From positions 29,778,689-29,842,688 of the forward strand of contig OX344753.2 in assembly GCA_947034885.2 (NCBI GenBank): 64,000 bases of DNA. The letters are read 5' to 3'. The DNA is from Thuidium tamariscinum. Taxonomy: Eukaryota > Streptophyta > Bryopsida > Hypnales > Thuidiaceae. The notes under the pieces are model-generated. The model searched no databases, was not told the origin of the DNA, and saw nothing but the letters and a program-made list of their open reading frames with translations. Shown in pieces: positions 11,336-24,173 of this stretch. Each line of letters begins with the position of its first letter. The stretch's first letter is position 1. The translations under genes were made by a program, and so were the position numbers.

Positions 11336-11545
11336 ATGCTTTAGATACTTAGAATCATTTATTTCTTTTGTTGTGCTAAGTGGTTAGTGGTGTGCTTCAG
11401 ATACTTAGAATCATTTGTTGCTTTTGTGTTGAAAAGGATGTGCTTTAGATACTTAGAATCATTTGTTGCTTTTGTGCTGAAAAGGGTGTGCTTCAGATAC
11501 TTCGAATCATTTTTTGCTTTTGTTGTGCTAAGTGGTGTGCTTGGG
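11336..11545. repeat. Minisatellite, 48-bp unit
   Basis: ATACTTAGAATCATTTGTTG recurs at 11401 and 11449, and in variant form at 11345 and 11497, giving a 48-bp period with one 56-bp unit. The reading frames across it are artefacts of the repeat. Confidence 0.85.
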
Positions 11546-11734
11546 GTGTTGGGTTTCTTGTGGCCTTATACTTCAAGTGCTTTAACTGGACTCCTACTTT
11601 TGTATTGAAAGTGGCATACTTAGGATAAAGAGAACCATGTGTTGTTCAAAGTGTTTGCAATGAATGTTAGTATGTGAATAATGATGTTGCTATTGTATTG
11701 AAATCGTATGCTTTGGGTGTTGGATTGCTTAGGA

Positions 11735-11885
11735 TATTGGGTGGCTTAGGGGGGTGGGTTGCTTAAGGTATTGGATTGCTTTGGGTGTTGTTTGTTTAGG
11801 GTGCTGGGTCGCTTAGGTTACTGGGTTGCTTAGGGTGCCGGTTGCTTAGGGTGCTGGTTGCTTAGGGTGCTTTGAGTGCAAGTTT
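11735..11885. repeat. Short minisatellite, GCTTAGGGTGCTGGTT units
   Basis: Degenerate units of 16-25 bp built on GGTTGCTTAGGGTGCTG are arrayed head to tail. No coding potential. Confidence 0.75.
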
Positions 11886-12200
11886 TAAGGTGTCTAAAGT
11901 GCTTTTACTTTGTTGGACTTGTGTCTGAAGGTGGTATGCTTAGGTTACTTTGAACCATGTGACCCTTTTGCTTGCAGTGAATATTAGCTTATGGACCCAT
12001 GTGTTGTTTTTCTGGTTTCTTCGATTTGTATTAACTGGTGTGCAGCTTGAATTTTATATGACTTTCAAGGCCAAAAACCTTGACCTTATTTGTAGCTTGA
12101 CTTCTTTTGAGAACCTTAAGCTGTAGTGACAATCAGAGGGCATGACTCTCAAGTCGATTGTCCTGCGAGAAAAAAACAGGCACGTACCCACACCTGAGAC

Positions 12201-13154
12201 CATCCCCACTGTAGCTCAGAATTTGGCTCAAACTGGGTATTTGGCCGGGTCAGCCAACTATCTGTACCCCACCCCACGCAAAATCAGACTCAAAATATGG
12301 CCGGGCGTGACCAAATTTACTGGGCAGACGGGAAAATACTGAGTTTTAGCCAGGGGTCGGAAGGGAGTTTGACTGCACTTTTGACCCCGAAATCAAGGTA
12401 CAAACCCTGCTGACCTTCCAATTTCAATTTTTTTTTTTCAAAAATGAAATGCTTATAAGCAATTTCATATATAAAAATGAGACAATTTTTATCTCATAAA
12501 AAGATGAGTTCATAGTCTCTTTTATCCCATATGGATTGAGACTCCTCCCTCCACCCCAAGAGGATGTAGGGAGTTCCACTTCTCATAGAAACTCATGCCT
12601 CCCTACATTCACAATGAAGTGTATGTAGGACGAAGTGAGTTTGCAATGGAGCAAGGCTCCTTATATCCCCATGGGGTGGAGGGAGGTGCTCCAATCCATG
12701 TGGGATATATGAATTCCAACAAGTTGGAACTCAAAATTTGAATTTTGAATTTCCAAATTTTTTTCATTCAAAAATGAAAAAAAATTTGAAAATTGAAAAT
12801 TCAAATTTTGAGTTCCAACTTGTTGGAATTCATATATCCCACATGGATTGGAGCACCTCCCTCCACCCCATGGGGATATAAGGAGCCTTGCTCCATTGCA
12901 AACTCAAAATATTTTGAGATCTCTTCAAGGAAAAAGAATGAGTCCTTGAAGGGAAAAAAAGCCCAATGTTTTTGGGTTTTAATTCAAGGCAAAACGAACT
13001 GAAAAATTGATTAAAAAAAATAAAAACATCTTTTAGAGAGTTGCTTGCACTGTTCAGCAGTGGGGCTCTCCAACTCTGGCCGGGAAGGATTGTAATCATC
13101 TGCCCTGCAAAGGGTCAGATTTTGAGTCAAATTCTGACCCGCGCGGTGGGGATG
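12201..13154. mobile_element. Foldback-type non-autonomous element
   Basis: Diverged terminal inverted repeats: CATCCCCACTGTAGCTCAG at the left and, on the opposite strand, CATCCCCACCGCGCGGGTCAG at the right. Both are followed by AATTTG(G/A)CTCAAA. The interior holds a long perfect hairpin (12637-12905). There is no transposase. The GAG(A)CATCCCCA ends recall widespread plant MITE termini, but I could not establish a target duplication. Confidence 0.6.
12637..12905. repeat. Near-perfect hairpin, arms ~125 bp, centre at 12771
   Basis: The sequence from GAGTTTGCAATGGAGCAAGG reads back as its reverse complement on the other side of an AT-rich loop of about 20 bases (AAAAATGAAAAAAAATTTG). Within the arms I saw essentially no mismatches, so the hairpin is young or maintained. 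Confidence 0.9.
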
Positions 13155-15168
13155 CTCTGACCATAGAAAGTGGGGCACAGTCAAATTGGCAAACAAGGTC
13201 ATTCAATTTGTTGCCCAGAACATGAACACTATTCATGATTGGAACTCTTCTTTGTACACTGTCTTCAGTTGACCCTCTCGAAAAATATTGCCTGGGGCTT
13301 CTAAATGCACGTGTTCTCTCAAGCGTTCACAAATTGACATCTCAAAGTTGTCCAATCACATGTAGTTACATGCAGGAAATGTGCAATTATAGAGTGTGGC
13401 ATAAGATACATAGAGTTGGATGACTAGGGCTTTGTCAATCGATCACTTCAAAATGTCCCAAGTGCTCCTAACTTGCTACTTAGTGGAGAGTTGTCAGACC
13501 GTAGTTAGCATCATTTGTGACTTTAAACGGAAGTTTCTGGATGCTGGAACGCATGCAGTGGGTGATCACAGCACCGTGTCAGATACCAAAACAGAGATAA
13601 ATTGCAATTCCTTCAGTGCATCAATAATGTCCCTTCCCAAAGACGTTATCAGTTCCATGGCCCGGCTGGCCTGATTCAATCTCTCATTAAATCTTCTCAA
13701 ACACCGCTTTCATAATCAGTACAATACTGTACTGTATTTCATATTTTCATTTGACATGAGGCAACGTAACGGATGATACTTGCATCACAAGAAGAATTTT
13801 AACATAGGAATGGGTGATGTTTGGGAGATGAATGGTGCCAGGGGAAATAATCTATGAAGACCAAATTTTTTTTTAGCAAGGTATGACTTTAATTTCTTCT
13901 GCAATTTCAAAGTCAGTGGGAGGTTGAAGACCAGTGTAAGTGATCCTCCAATTCTATTCAAAGATGAATAGCCACAGGCATTTACATCACTTGCGGCCTG
14001 CAGCACACGTAAGAGTATGAAGTGAAACACAAATTGCTGTTGGAAAAGCTAGGAGGTCAGTACAGTGAGGGACAAGTTCCGGTGCGTACCGGCAGTTTCA
14101 GTGTCCTTTTCCATTTTGCATTTCAGGAGATAAGCCTTGAAGTGAGAGCCGGCAGTGCAGAAATTTGTCTTCTACTCCACTGATGTTCAAAACCCAGTTC
14201 CAGTAATCCTTGCTGGGGCAAGAAATATCAAGCAATTCAATTGAGGAACATGACGCACATAACACTGACCACAGCGGTGTTAGCACTGTTGCGTAGCCAA
14301 ACTGGCCTTCTGTATCTATTTCTTTTTCTATTCTCAATCCATCCAAATCCTGACAGCCACATCCAAAGAGCTGTATTCGGAGGGCTTCAAAAGCCTGAAT
14401 CCAAGCATATACATGGTATGTACAAAACCCTTGCTCAATGGGACTTGATGAAGATTGTTGTATGAGGTTTAGGGTTTTATTATTGAAATTGGGAAATTAT
14501 CAAGACTGTGTTATTTTTCTTCTTTGATAATATTATCATCAATGAGCTAGCAGCTGGTAGAAAAATATAGTTTACTTTTGTTTCTTATAGTCCTAAATTT
14601 AGACATTGCTAAATTTAGACATTGCTAATTTAGACAAATCTTGTACTGACCGTTATAATTTTATTCAGATACTAGAGTTACAATCGCATCGTTTGGACAA
14701 AATTAGTTCTTTTTCTCTGGGACGGACGGAGTACTCAGCGTGAAAGCAATTGGCTTACAATAGAATTAAGGCCATGGCTGCACATGGGTCACGGGCGCCT
14801 TCATCCGTGCCCAACTGAAAAATCTCGCAGTGGGCAGATTACTGACCTAGCTCATCATGTGAAAACAAAGTCCAATGGTGACAGCAACAAGGTGCACATG
14901 AATGCAATAATAGCCAGTTTTCTACCCCTCCAAGGACAATCATAGCCCACAACAGGGTGGAGTCTAAACACTCTAAAGTCGAGTCTGACACTTCTCAGTT
15001 CTCACTATCACTACAAGAGCTACAATTGGACAGTACAGTTCAGTTCAAGTTAAAAATTGAACAAGTAAAAATTTCTCCGAAACCTGGCTGCGTACATAAG
15101 TTACCAGTGCACCCAACTGATCAGTTCCAGCCTTTGCTCTTCCGGCACAAACAATATCAGCAGATTAG
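13155..15168. other. Intergenic DNA and promoter region of the GH31 gene
   Basis: No supported gene. Short frames here lack recognisable homology. A Stowaway-like terminus is annotated separately. The last ~200 bases before 15169 are expected to hold the promoter and leader of the glucosidase gene, but no clear TATA box stands out. Confidence 0.45.
14719..14733. repeat. Stowaway-like MITE terminus
   Basis: On the minus strand this reads TACTCCGTCCGTCCC, which matches the conserved outer end (TA target plus CTCCNTCCGTCCC) of Stowaway MITEs of the Tc1/mariner group. The matching second end was not found, so this is a solitary or diverged end. Confidence 0.4.
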
Positions 15169-18100
15169 ATGAGGATGGAGGTCATGAGGAGTGTGTGGTG
15201 GATGCTTAGCTTGGTTACGGTAATTGCAGTGACTGGAGGATTGCAAGTTGAGGCAAGCCAAGGGTATGATTTGCATTCCGTGGTGAAGGAGTACGCGAAT
15301 CAACAAGGGTTTGAGGCGAAGTTGGAGATTGTTTCTGATTCCGGCAATGACACCCTGGGACCTGATATTTCCCCGCTTCTCTTCACTGTCAGGTGAGCTT
15401 CAATCTGCTTGCTGAACAATCATAATTTTGTTAGTTGCTCTCGAACTCTCTCCTGTGCTTGCTGCACTGCGTGAGCATAATCAGAGCAACTCAAAGGAGC
15501 ATAAGAAAATTGTAACATTTCCGGTAGTAGAAAACCGTGTCAATTTTCCTCTTGGACATTGGTAATTGCGTGTCAAAATTTCCAAATCAGGTATCAACAT
15601 CTTTCTTATATGCGCCAGCATCCACGCATAAGCGACGCTCTGCAATGACTGAACCTTGATATATACTACCTTTGATTTGCTACCTCATTGAAGTGGGTGA
15701 TTATCAACCAACTTCCGATGTGGGAACAACTGATACATTGCAAACTGTCAAGCAGACACGCAATAATGGGTCACATTAATTCCCATGTGAGGGTAGCATA
15801 TGGGTTGGATAAAATTACCAAGCTTCAAGCTAGCATACATAATGATGCCTCACATTAGTCCTAGCTTGTGATGCCTGTAAGTAATCTGGAGAGATAGAGT
15901 GATCACTACGACCTGAGAGGAAATTAAAGTCTATGTATTCTACTGTCAAAGTAATGCAGGCCAAACCGTTTCTCAAACAATAATCCGTTCTATTGAAAAC
16001 CGAAACCACAACAATTCATTCCTCTCGGGGTACCCTGAGTCACATGTACGAAGGATTGCAGGCGTATATGCTCTCCGTGAGAATGTGATCACTAGCTGAA
16101 CAATCCATCTTAAGCACTACCCAAGAATTCAAGCTATGCTAACTTATTGTGGATGGTGGTTCGTTGCGTGCAGGATTGAGAAGAGTACGCAATTGCATGT
16201 GTACATCTCCGACGGTTCCAAGCCCAGATGGGAGGTCCCGCAGAGTATGATCCCGCGGCCTCAAGTGAGTTCCCCCTTACCGTCTCCCCCAGAGGAGGAT
16301 CCCCAGCTGGCCATCACGCACACCGCGCAGCCGTTCGGGTTCGCCGTGACGCGAGTGGCCACGGGCGAGGTCTTGTTCAACTCCACGCCACCCGACGGCA
16401 ACAAGGCCTTCAATCCGCTGGTGTTCAAGGATCAGTACATCGAAATCTCCACGCAGCTGCCCCACACGGCATCTCTGTACGGCTTGGGAGAGAGCAGTCG
16501 GCCGGACGGCTTGAAGCTCAAGAAGGGCAAGGTCAGTCAGTGTCTGCACGTCGATTCTTCAATCGTAGAATGCCGAAAGTCAGTCTCCATTCACCATACA
16601 GGAATTAAGGAAGAGGTTCCTTTCACCATACAGGTGAACTTGGAACCTCTAATTTTGTACAACACTCGAGAAACAAACTTTGCACCGTCCGAAATATATT
16701 TGGCACATTAACTTAGATCGTCTTAAACTAAAAATCAATTGCAAAAAAATAATGAAATGTCAATAGATTCATTAGGTGTTTCCACACTTCACTTGTAGGG
16801 TCAATGGAGCCTACGACCTTCGTAGCAGCAGTTGGAACTTGGAAGATCCATTGGGTTGGTCCAGTTTTGGTTCTGGCGCATTGATTGAATGTCCCCAGAT
16901 CTCGGCTCCTGAATGAGGTTCGATTGATCTTCTTGTAATTCAACCTTGCATCTGGGTTCCTTTGGTGCAGGTGTACACGTTGTGGACGACGGACATCGCG
17001 GCTTTGTTTCCGGACATCGATCTGTACGGGGCGTGGCCGTTTTACGTGGATGTGCGAGAGGGGGGCGCTTCGCATGGCGTGCTGTTGTTGAATAGCAATG
17101 GCATGGAAGTGAGCTATGGCCATGAGTCGCTCACGTTCCGCGTGATTGGCGGTGTCTTGGATTTCTACTTCTTCCCCGGCCCCAATCCTTTGGACGTCGT
17201 GGACCAGTATACACAGCTTGTTGGCCGGCCTGCTGCACAGCCCTACTGGGCACTCGGTGAGCAAATCGATATGTCCTTGATAGGCCTTGCAATTGGATTC
17301 AAGGTTCCAGATCCAGAATCGACTAGCTAGGATCATGTTATGCAATCTGTCTACAGACATTGAATCCCGAATTCTCTTAGCTCCTTCTATTCCTTACAGC
17401 ACAGCATTTGAAGAATTCTTGATTTTGCGTCATGACAAATCTACTAGTATGTGACACTTTGATGGCTCTGCGGGACATTGGATCTGGATGATTGTACGAG
17501 TTTTGTGCTCAAGCATAGTGAACTGCTTGCTTGGCAACTGAATGGAACTGAGGGACACAACTTATATGCCGGGTTATATGGTTTTAGGGTTTTAAGGTTT
17601 CCCTCCTTGCAGCCCCTAACTCACATGATTGTGCTGATGACTTAGGATTCCATCAGTGCCGATGGGGATACCGAAACGTGACCATTGTGAAGTCGGTGGT
17701 GGAGAATTTCAAGAAGGCAGAGATCCCGTTGGACACGATGTGGAATGACATTGACTACTCAGACAGGTATCTGGATTTCACGCACGACGAAGAAAGGTTT
17801 CCATTAAACGAATGGCGAGCGTTTGTTGATCATTTGCACGCCAATGACCAGCACTATGTCATCCTTGTTGATCCAGGTAAGATTCACCCACTATCTCTTT
17901 GACGGCACTTCTTCGCTTTCTCTGTTGGTAGTACGTTCTTGATATCATATATATGCCTCATTCGAAGACGGATTTTGAAGAAACTTGGTATACATGTTCT
18001 GCGCACCAGGTATTGGCTCTGCTTACAGCGACTACAAAACCTACACGCGCGGATTGGAGCAAGACATCTTCCTGAAGAATGCCAATGGGGAGCCTTACGT

Positions 18101-19565
18101 GGGGCAAGTGTGGCCGGGGCCGGTGGTTTACCCGGATTTCTTGAACCCGAACGCGACCGCGTGGTGGACGAACGAGGTGCAGCTCTTTCACGACCAATTG
18201 CCCTTCGATGGAATGTGGATCGACATGAATGAGGTTTCCAACTTCTGCACCGGAACGTCCTGCACTTGGAACGGCACCATTCTCGGCGGAGTGACGGCAT
18301 GCTACCTGCAATGCACCAACACGAATACCAACTTTGATGATCCACCTTTCAAGCTCAACCATTTCGGAAATTACGAGACTATAGGCCACCTCACGGCTGC
18401 CATGACTGCCCGGCACTACGATGGCACCCTGGAGTACGACGCGCACAGCTTGTATGGCTTGGCGGAGTCCATCGCCACCAAGGTAGCGCTCACCACTGTG
18501 CGGAAGAAGAGGCCGTTCCTGCTGTCTCGCTCTACTTTCGTTGGCTCAGGTGCCCACACGGCCCACTGGACAGGTGACAACAAGGCCACATACCCTGACA
18601 TTGCGTATTCCATCGTCTCGGTGATGAACTCCGGCCTAGCTGGGATCCCCATGGTGGGAGCCGACATCTGCGGGTTCTACGACATGGCTCCCGACGAGAT
18701 GTGCAGCCGATGGATCCAAACTGGTGCGTTTCATCCGTTCTCACGGGCTCACTCGGTGAGAGACAACGCAGGCAAGGAGCTCTACTTGTTCCCCAAAACC
18801 ACGGTCTCGGCGAGGAAAGCTCTCGGGTTGAGGTACCAACTGCTGCCGTATTACTACACGCTGAACTACGAGGCACACACCAAGGGTTACCCCATGGTCA
18901 GACCTCTGTTCTTCGCGTTTCCAACTGACCCCAACACACTGGAGGTTTCATACCAGTTCCTCCTTGGAAACCACATTCTCGTCTCACCTGTGATCACCGC
19001 AAATGCAACTTCAGTGGAGGCTTACTTCCCCAAAGGCACCTGGTACAACATGTTCGATCATTCCCAGATCGTCAGCACTGGTGGGAACTTCACTTTGCAA
19101 GCACCGTGGGATGCGATCAACGTGCACGTCCATGCGGGGGCTATCATCCCCATGCAGGAGGGCGCATTGACATCAGCTGCGGTGCGCAAGACTCCCTTCA
19201 CTTTGGTAGTTGCTCTACAAAGTGACTCTTTGGTGAGCTCCGCATCAGGTCATGTGTTTCTCGACAATGGTGAGGAGATTGACATGATCCTGCAAGCGGA
19301 CCAGTCCAGTTACGTGAGCTTCGAGGTCTTGGTGGCGGGCAACGAGAGTACTCTCAAATCAAATGTTGTGCATGGGGAGTATGCATTGAAGGAAGGCTGG
19401 ATTGTGGACCGCATTGTGGTCTTGGGTGTTGGCTCGGCTCCAAGTTCAGTGCATGTGAAGCAGAATCTGCCCGTGAAAGTCGTGCACAATGATCAGACAC
19501 TGGAGCTTTCTGGTCTGGGGCTTCTCATCGGGGAAGATTTCGAGATCACTTGGACCTTCGAGTAA
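15169..19565 (+). CDS. Secreted GH31 alpha-glucosidase / alpha-xylosidase
   Basis: Five exons with GT-AG introns: 15169-15392, 16174-16531, 16971-17256, 17646-17876 and 18010-19565, giving about 884 residues, close to the ~900 of plant homologues (Arabidopsis AGLU1/XYL1 type). The first in-frame ATG precedes a hydrophobic signal peptide ([12 protein letters not shown]). Family landmarks in order: [18 protein letters not shown] and SLYGLGE (exon 2), DLYGAWPFY and [14 protein letters not shown] (exon 3), [10 protein letters not shown] and MWNDIDY (exon 4), then [10 protein letters not shown] with the catalytic nucleophile Asp about 438, and HWTGDN with the acid/base Asp about 556 (exon 5). Several N-glycosylation sequons fit an apoplastic enzyme. 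GH31 enzymes of this clade release terminal alpha-glucose, or alpha-xylose from xyloglucan oligosaccharides during wall remodelling; sequence alone does not decide between them. No lesions seen. It converges with the ENTH gene downstream. Confidence 0.93.
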
Positions 19566-20263
19566 GAGATTCTTGGTAGGCATGTAGGCATGTTAAATTT
19601 CTGTGAAGTACCAACATGACTTCTGTACAATTTTGAATGTATATTCGAGGGCTGAGCTTTGAAGTTTGTAATTGCGCCGTTGACGTTGGAAGGGCTGTTG
19701 ATCATAGGAAGCACCCCATTTCAAACCTTCCTACTAAATACAATAAACATTGTAAATTTTGCTCTAAATTTTGGCTCAAATTCTTTCTTAAGTGCTCTTC
19801 TGTGTAGTCATCAAATGTATCCAATCACTTTCATGCAAAGCCCATGAAAGTGACCATAGTAGTGAGAATATCACAGAACGTAATATTGAGTGTTTGCACA
19901 CAATGGTGACCTAAAATGGAATTAGGTGGACTGCCCGTGTGAAAATACAAACAAACTGTTCACGTATTGGATGCAATGAAATGTATGATGTCAATGGGCT
20001 AGTCAAACTAGGGTGGTCCGAGCTAGCCGGCAATTTGTGCTTCGAGACTTCGCTAGTTCTTTTCAATCACAAAATCCAGTCTTCAAAATGCTTGATCCTG
20101 CTTAGACTTTTCAAGTCTCGAGACAGAATCGCCTCTTTTCTGGGATCGAGAAGCTCACTCTTTCAGCACCCCATGTTGTATTCAGCAGCTGACGACAGTA
20201 AGAAGCTATCCGCAACTAAGCTCTATTTACCCAGACATTCCTGTCAATCTGCAAAGGTTCACA
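19566..20263. other. 3' flank of the GH31 gene, convergent with the ENTH gene
   Basis: No gene recognised. An AATAAA at 19742-19747, 177 bases after the stop codon, is a plausible polyadenylation signal of the GH31 transcript. The remainder probably contains the 3' UTR of the convergent ENTH gene. Confidence 0.4.
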
Positions 20264-22873
20264 TCAAATGATGATAAGATCTGGAGCATTTCCATGATCA
20301 TTTCTCAAACTCTTTGGTGGCAGTTTACTTTGCACTCTTGGAGCCTGGGGCTTGACACCTTTGTACCCAGCTACTGGCGGAGGAGGTGGCAGCCTCTGCA
20401 GCGAAGGAGTCCTGCCATTATTCTCAAGCCCAGAGGCAACGCTATCCATGTCAGAATCTGAGAGGTCTTCGGGAATGACGAGATATGTGTTGGCGAATCT
20501 TCCTTCGTGCTCACATTACCGCAGGTGGAATTTTCTGAACGACCACTTGTACTTGCGCTCTCCGCACCAGACGAACCCTGCAGCAAATGAAAAATGCCAT
20601 GTGCATTAGACGATAGAGGATAAGATGGCCGAAATCTCGTGGAGGTTTGACATGGTTGTTGCGCATGAACAGCTGCCATTGTGAGCGTTGAGATTTCATT
20701 TTTTGGGTTGATGACAGGATCTTAAGAAATAGTTAGGTTATGTACTAGATAGCCAAACGAGCTGCGTAGCAGCGTGTTCGTTATTGGACACAACCCACTC
20801 CTCCAAGGCTTCGAACCCTGAAGATCTACGACTCCCTCAAAAACGTGATTAGAGGTTATGGCTCGAAACCACCTTCACCTTTCCAATCGCCCTCCTCCAT
20901 GAGGGCTATGCCATATAACCCTCTCTGATCTCGCTTTTTGGTGAACCAAAGGCTTCAAAACAAATAGCGCATATAGCCTCAACAACTCAAACCAGAAATT
21001 GAGTGACCTCTTCACTGAGCAATGGTTGTATACTACAGTACTCAAATGGTAGAAGATTGCCATTGGATGTCGTTCACCAGCTGGGCCCCTACTGAAGGTA
21101 AGCACACTCACTGAAAAGTTTTCCAGCTGGATGTGTCACTTGAGCTTGGCAAACAGAACTCGGGCTCGAGTGAGCTTCTGCACGATTCTCTGGCATCTGG
21201 TTTACTGTTGACATGATCCCTTCACCCCCCCGCAACAGGGATGTTGAGCCACCTGCTCCAAGGTGGTTCTCTGATAAGCTGGAAGCAGATTGACTGCGAG
21301 GAACAAAACTGGGAAGAAATTTGGAAAAAGTTGATTGGTGATGGTGATGGCGATGGTGATGGCTATGGCGAGCGTGCAAAGATTCATTACCAAAACCAGA
21401 GATGCCACTGGAGATTTTCTGAGCTCGACTGCGCTCCTTCTTGTAGAAAGACTCGTCCATCAGGACATGCAGTACGTGCTGAGCTCTTCTTCGAACAACT
21501 GAACCCCTGTCCATCCTGCAGCAAAAAAAATGTGAGACGGTGATTCGAACACAATAATTTGAGACATATTGGAGGGTGTCATGACAGGATGGTGAACCGG
21601 TGAAGAGAAAATTCGGTGAATTGAAGTACATAGGGCACAACGACAGGAGCTAATTGAGAAGAAGCTTTGACACAACTATATTAAATAATGCAATATGAAA
21701 CCTCCTTGGCACCATGGAAGGGAAGATCTCAAATTATGTCTTCTGAGTTATTCAAGTAAGCTTTAGACAACCGTTAGGTTTTGAGGACGTGGTACCTACT
21801 CTCTCCTTCATTGAAGTTAGAAATTGAATAACCGATCCAGCATCCTATTATGACACCCACTATTTGCATGGCAACTCAAATTGAAATACTTACTCATTCA
21901 AGTCCACATACACAAAGCGTGTAAACTCCTCAATGCGACTCTTGTCTTGCCGAAACTCCATGACTAAATCCTCAGGACCATGGCATAAAAGATATTCCAG
22001 AAGAATTAGTGACTTATGAATTTGTCTCCAGAATTTTTGGGTGTTGAGAGCGAATCTGTACCATCAACACAACGTCAATCCTTGAACGAGCTCTAAAGAT
22101 TGCCAGGGTTAGGAATATTGTGAAGCAGATTGGGAACTCAACCTTAACATTCTATAGCCCTTTTGACCTACATCCCCCAAAGCTATTATAATTCTCTCTA
22201 CTAGCCAAGCTGGCTTTCCTTCACCTCAGGTTTGACAACTTGAGCTAAAATCGTGTTATAGTTGATGGTGCCCACGCATTTTACTAACTATAAACTTACC
22301 TTTCATGAAGAACGTGCACAATACGCAGATAATCTTCAGAGTTATTGATATTACACGAGATCTCAGCCATCTGTGTTGTAGTCGGCCCCCATTCATGAGC
22401 ATTCGTCGTCTCCTCAGTCATCCCACACAATCAGTCATTTCAATCGCAGTGGGTGAAAATGTATTGCTCAAAATACAAGGGTCAGGCCCTTTTTCACAAG
22501 CTATGAAATCAGTAAATACCTTCCACGGCTGCAATGTAACCTCAGGGTACATTAACTCTAAATAAGAAAATTTGCACTCAGAAAACGTTTCACCAAGACT
22601 TTAAACAAAAGAGTGAACACGTTCTCGAATAGCCAAAATACATGCTAGCTTTAGAATGTATCCGAGAGTTCCAAATGCTCTAATCACAAAAATAACCTAA
22701 ATACTGCAGGGTGATAAGTGTGACGAGAAAAGGAGGCTTACAATTCTGCATTGCTGACGTCCACCTGAGCAAGACGTGCAATTTTGAGGCCGTCTTTCAG
22801 CAAATACGAGCTAGGCTTTGTTTTTCAGGCTCTCTAGATGACCCAATCTAAAACCGTTCCGAATTTTGTCCAT
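20264..22873 (-). pseudogene. ENTH-domain (epsin-like) gene, probably inactive
   Basis: Minus-strand exons: 22742-22873 (KDGLKIARLAQVDVSNAEL), 22300-22422 (MTEETTNAHEWGP...LRIVHVLHE), 21894-22055 (FWRQIHKSLILLEYLLCHGPEDL), 21112-21515 (GSVVRRRAQHVLHVL, then ISSGISGFGNES and a His-rich tail) and 20264-20577 (PEDLSDSDMD, PPPPP). Together they form the ENTH fold of plant membrane-trafficking adaptors that bind phosphoinositides and recruit clathrin, of the class ending the domain with RGIQGFG-like sequence. Exon phases agree when read this way. Three problems appear: exon 1 changes frame near 22820 (from KNKA to SSYLLK), exon 2 lacks an AG acceptor (GTGTGG before it), and exon 5 meets TAA about 60 bases after its acceptor in the phase set by exon 4. 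Sequencing error or alternative splicing could rescue one of these, hardly all three. Confidence 0.7.
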
Positions 22874-23319
22874 CCTCTCCAGCTAGCTCGATATATGTGT
22901 TATAGAATCAATCCAAAATTAATAGGTTTTCTCTCATTTGAACCAAGTTATTGAGATCCCATCACTTCGAAAAAGCACGTTTGAAAGTCTGGTACAAAGT
23001 TCTACTTCGGAACTTCATTGGCCGAAGAAATATTTAGTATAGACACAATAAAACCTGACACCTCACAAATGCGAAGTTCCTCACATGCTCAGCAGTCTAA
23101 GCCTCCACAGCAACATTCTGCAATTTATACGAAACCTTGCTCATGGCCACTCAAGCAGTCTTGGAATGTTTACAACAATAATGCCAAGTTTCAAGGGTAG
23201 CAATAACTAGTGAATGTAGGGCTGGCAGTTCACTTTCAGACTAGTACACCGAAATGAGTCATGTAAGAGGCCTGGAACAAGGACAGAAATCTGAACAAGT
23301 GAGCCTTTCACTAACCTTA
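22874..23319. other. Intergenic DNA
   Basis: 5' flank of the ENTH gene. Nothing else recognised. Confidence 0.5.
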
Positions 23320-24053
23320 TTAACCCCTAAACGGCGGACCTATGACCACTGGTTTGATGCCTTCCAGCCCGTCACTCAATTTCTTACCATTTTGGACCCA
23401 GATTCAAGTAAAAAAATTTATTTTTATTTTACAGAGATGAAAGTACATATCTTCTATACTTTACAGAAATTTCAGATTTTTTTGAGGAAAATTAATTTTT
23501 CTGAGAATTTTTGAATGGAAAGTGAAGAAAAAATCATATCAAATTGAAAATTCTCTCAAAAAATCTGAAATTTTCACCATGTGTGTACATTACAGTGACA
23601 AACATCATGGCATAAACTTTACTTCTGTGTACACCTATTTCTAGGCTGCAGTGGACATTAAAAATGAAGCCAAAATTTAAACTGTAATAAAATATTCAAT
23701 TTTACAAATTTTTCAAAAATTTCAATTAGAGTATGAACTAGAGTAGAGGAACTTCATTTTGTTAGTTGGGCTCAAACTCAAAAAATGTCATTTTCAAGGA
23801 GAAATTTCAGATTTACTCAATTTCTCAAAATACACTAAAATGGCAAATTTTGCCATCCGTTTTCCATAATTATTTCTCAATTACATGAAAACAAACATTA
23901 ATTATATCAGAAACTTAATTGAAAACTCTTTGTAACTCAATATGAAAGGTCATTAAAAAAGAAGTGGTTGAAAAAACTACTATTCACCTATTGTTTTCCC
24001 CTCCAAAGTCCGGCAAACGCCACAGAATGGCGTCGCCGGCGCTTAGGGGTTAA
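23320..24053. mobile_element. TTAA-flanked MITE (piggyBac-like ends)
   Basis: The left end TTAACCCCTAAACGGCGG and the right end, inverted, TTAACCCCTAAGCGCCGG, lie 734 bp apart, each starting with TTAA. TTAA target duplication followed by CCC is the signature of piggyBac elements. The interior is AT-rich with repeated AAATTT(T)TC motifs and no transposase. Similar single ends (TTAACCCCTNA) recur at 32876-32893, 48588, 62554, 62867 and elsewhere in the window. Confidence 0.6.
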
Positions 24054-24173
24054 GTTGACTACCCAAGCCCTCGATCAGAACTAAGTTTTTAACAGCATCA
24101 TAAGTGCTCCGCAAGGGTACCCAAGAGCCAACCACAAGGAGGCTATGCACTATCCATATGCAGGCACTTTGTA

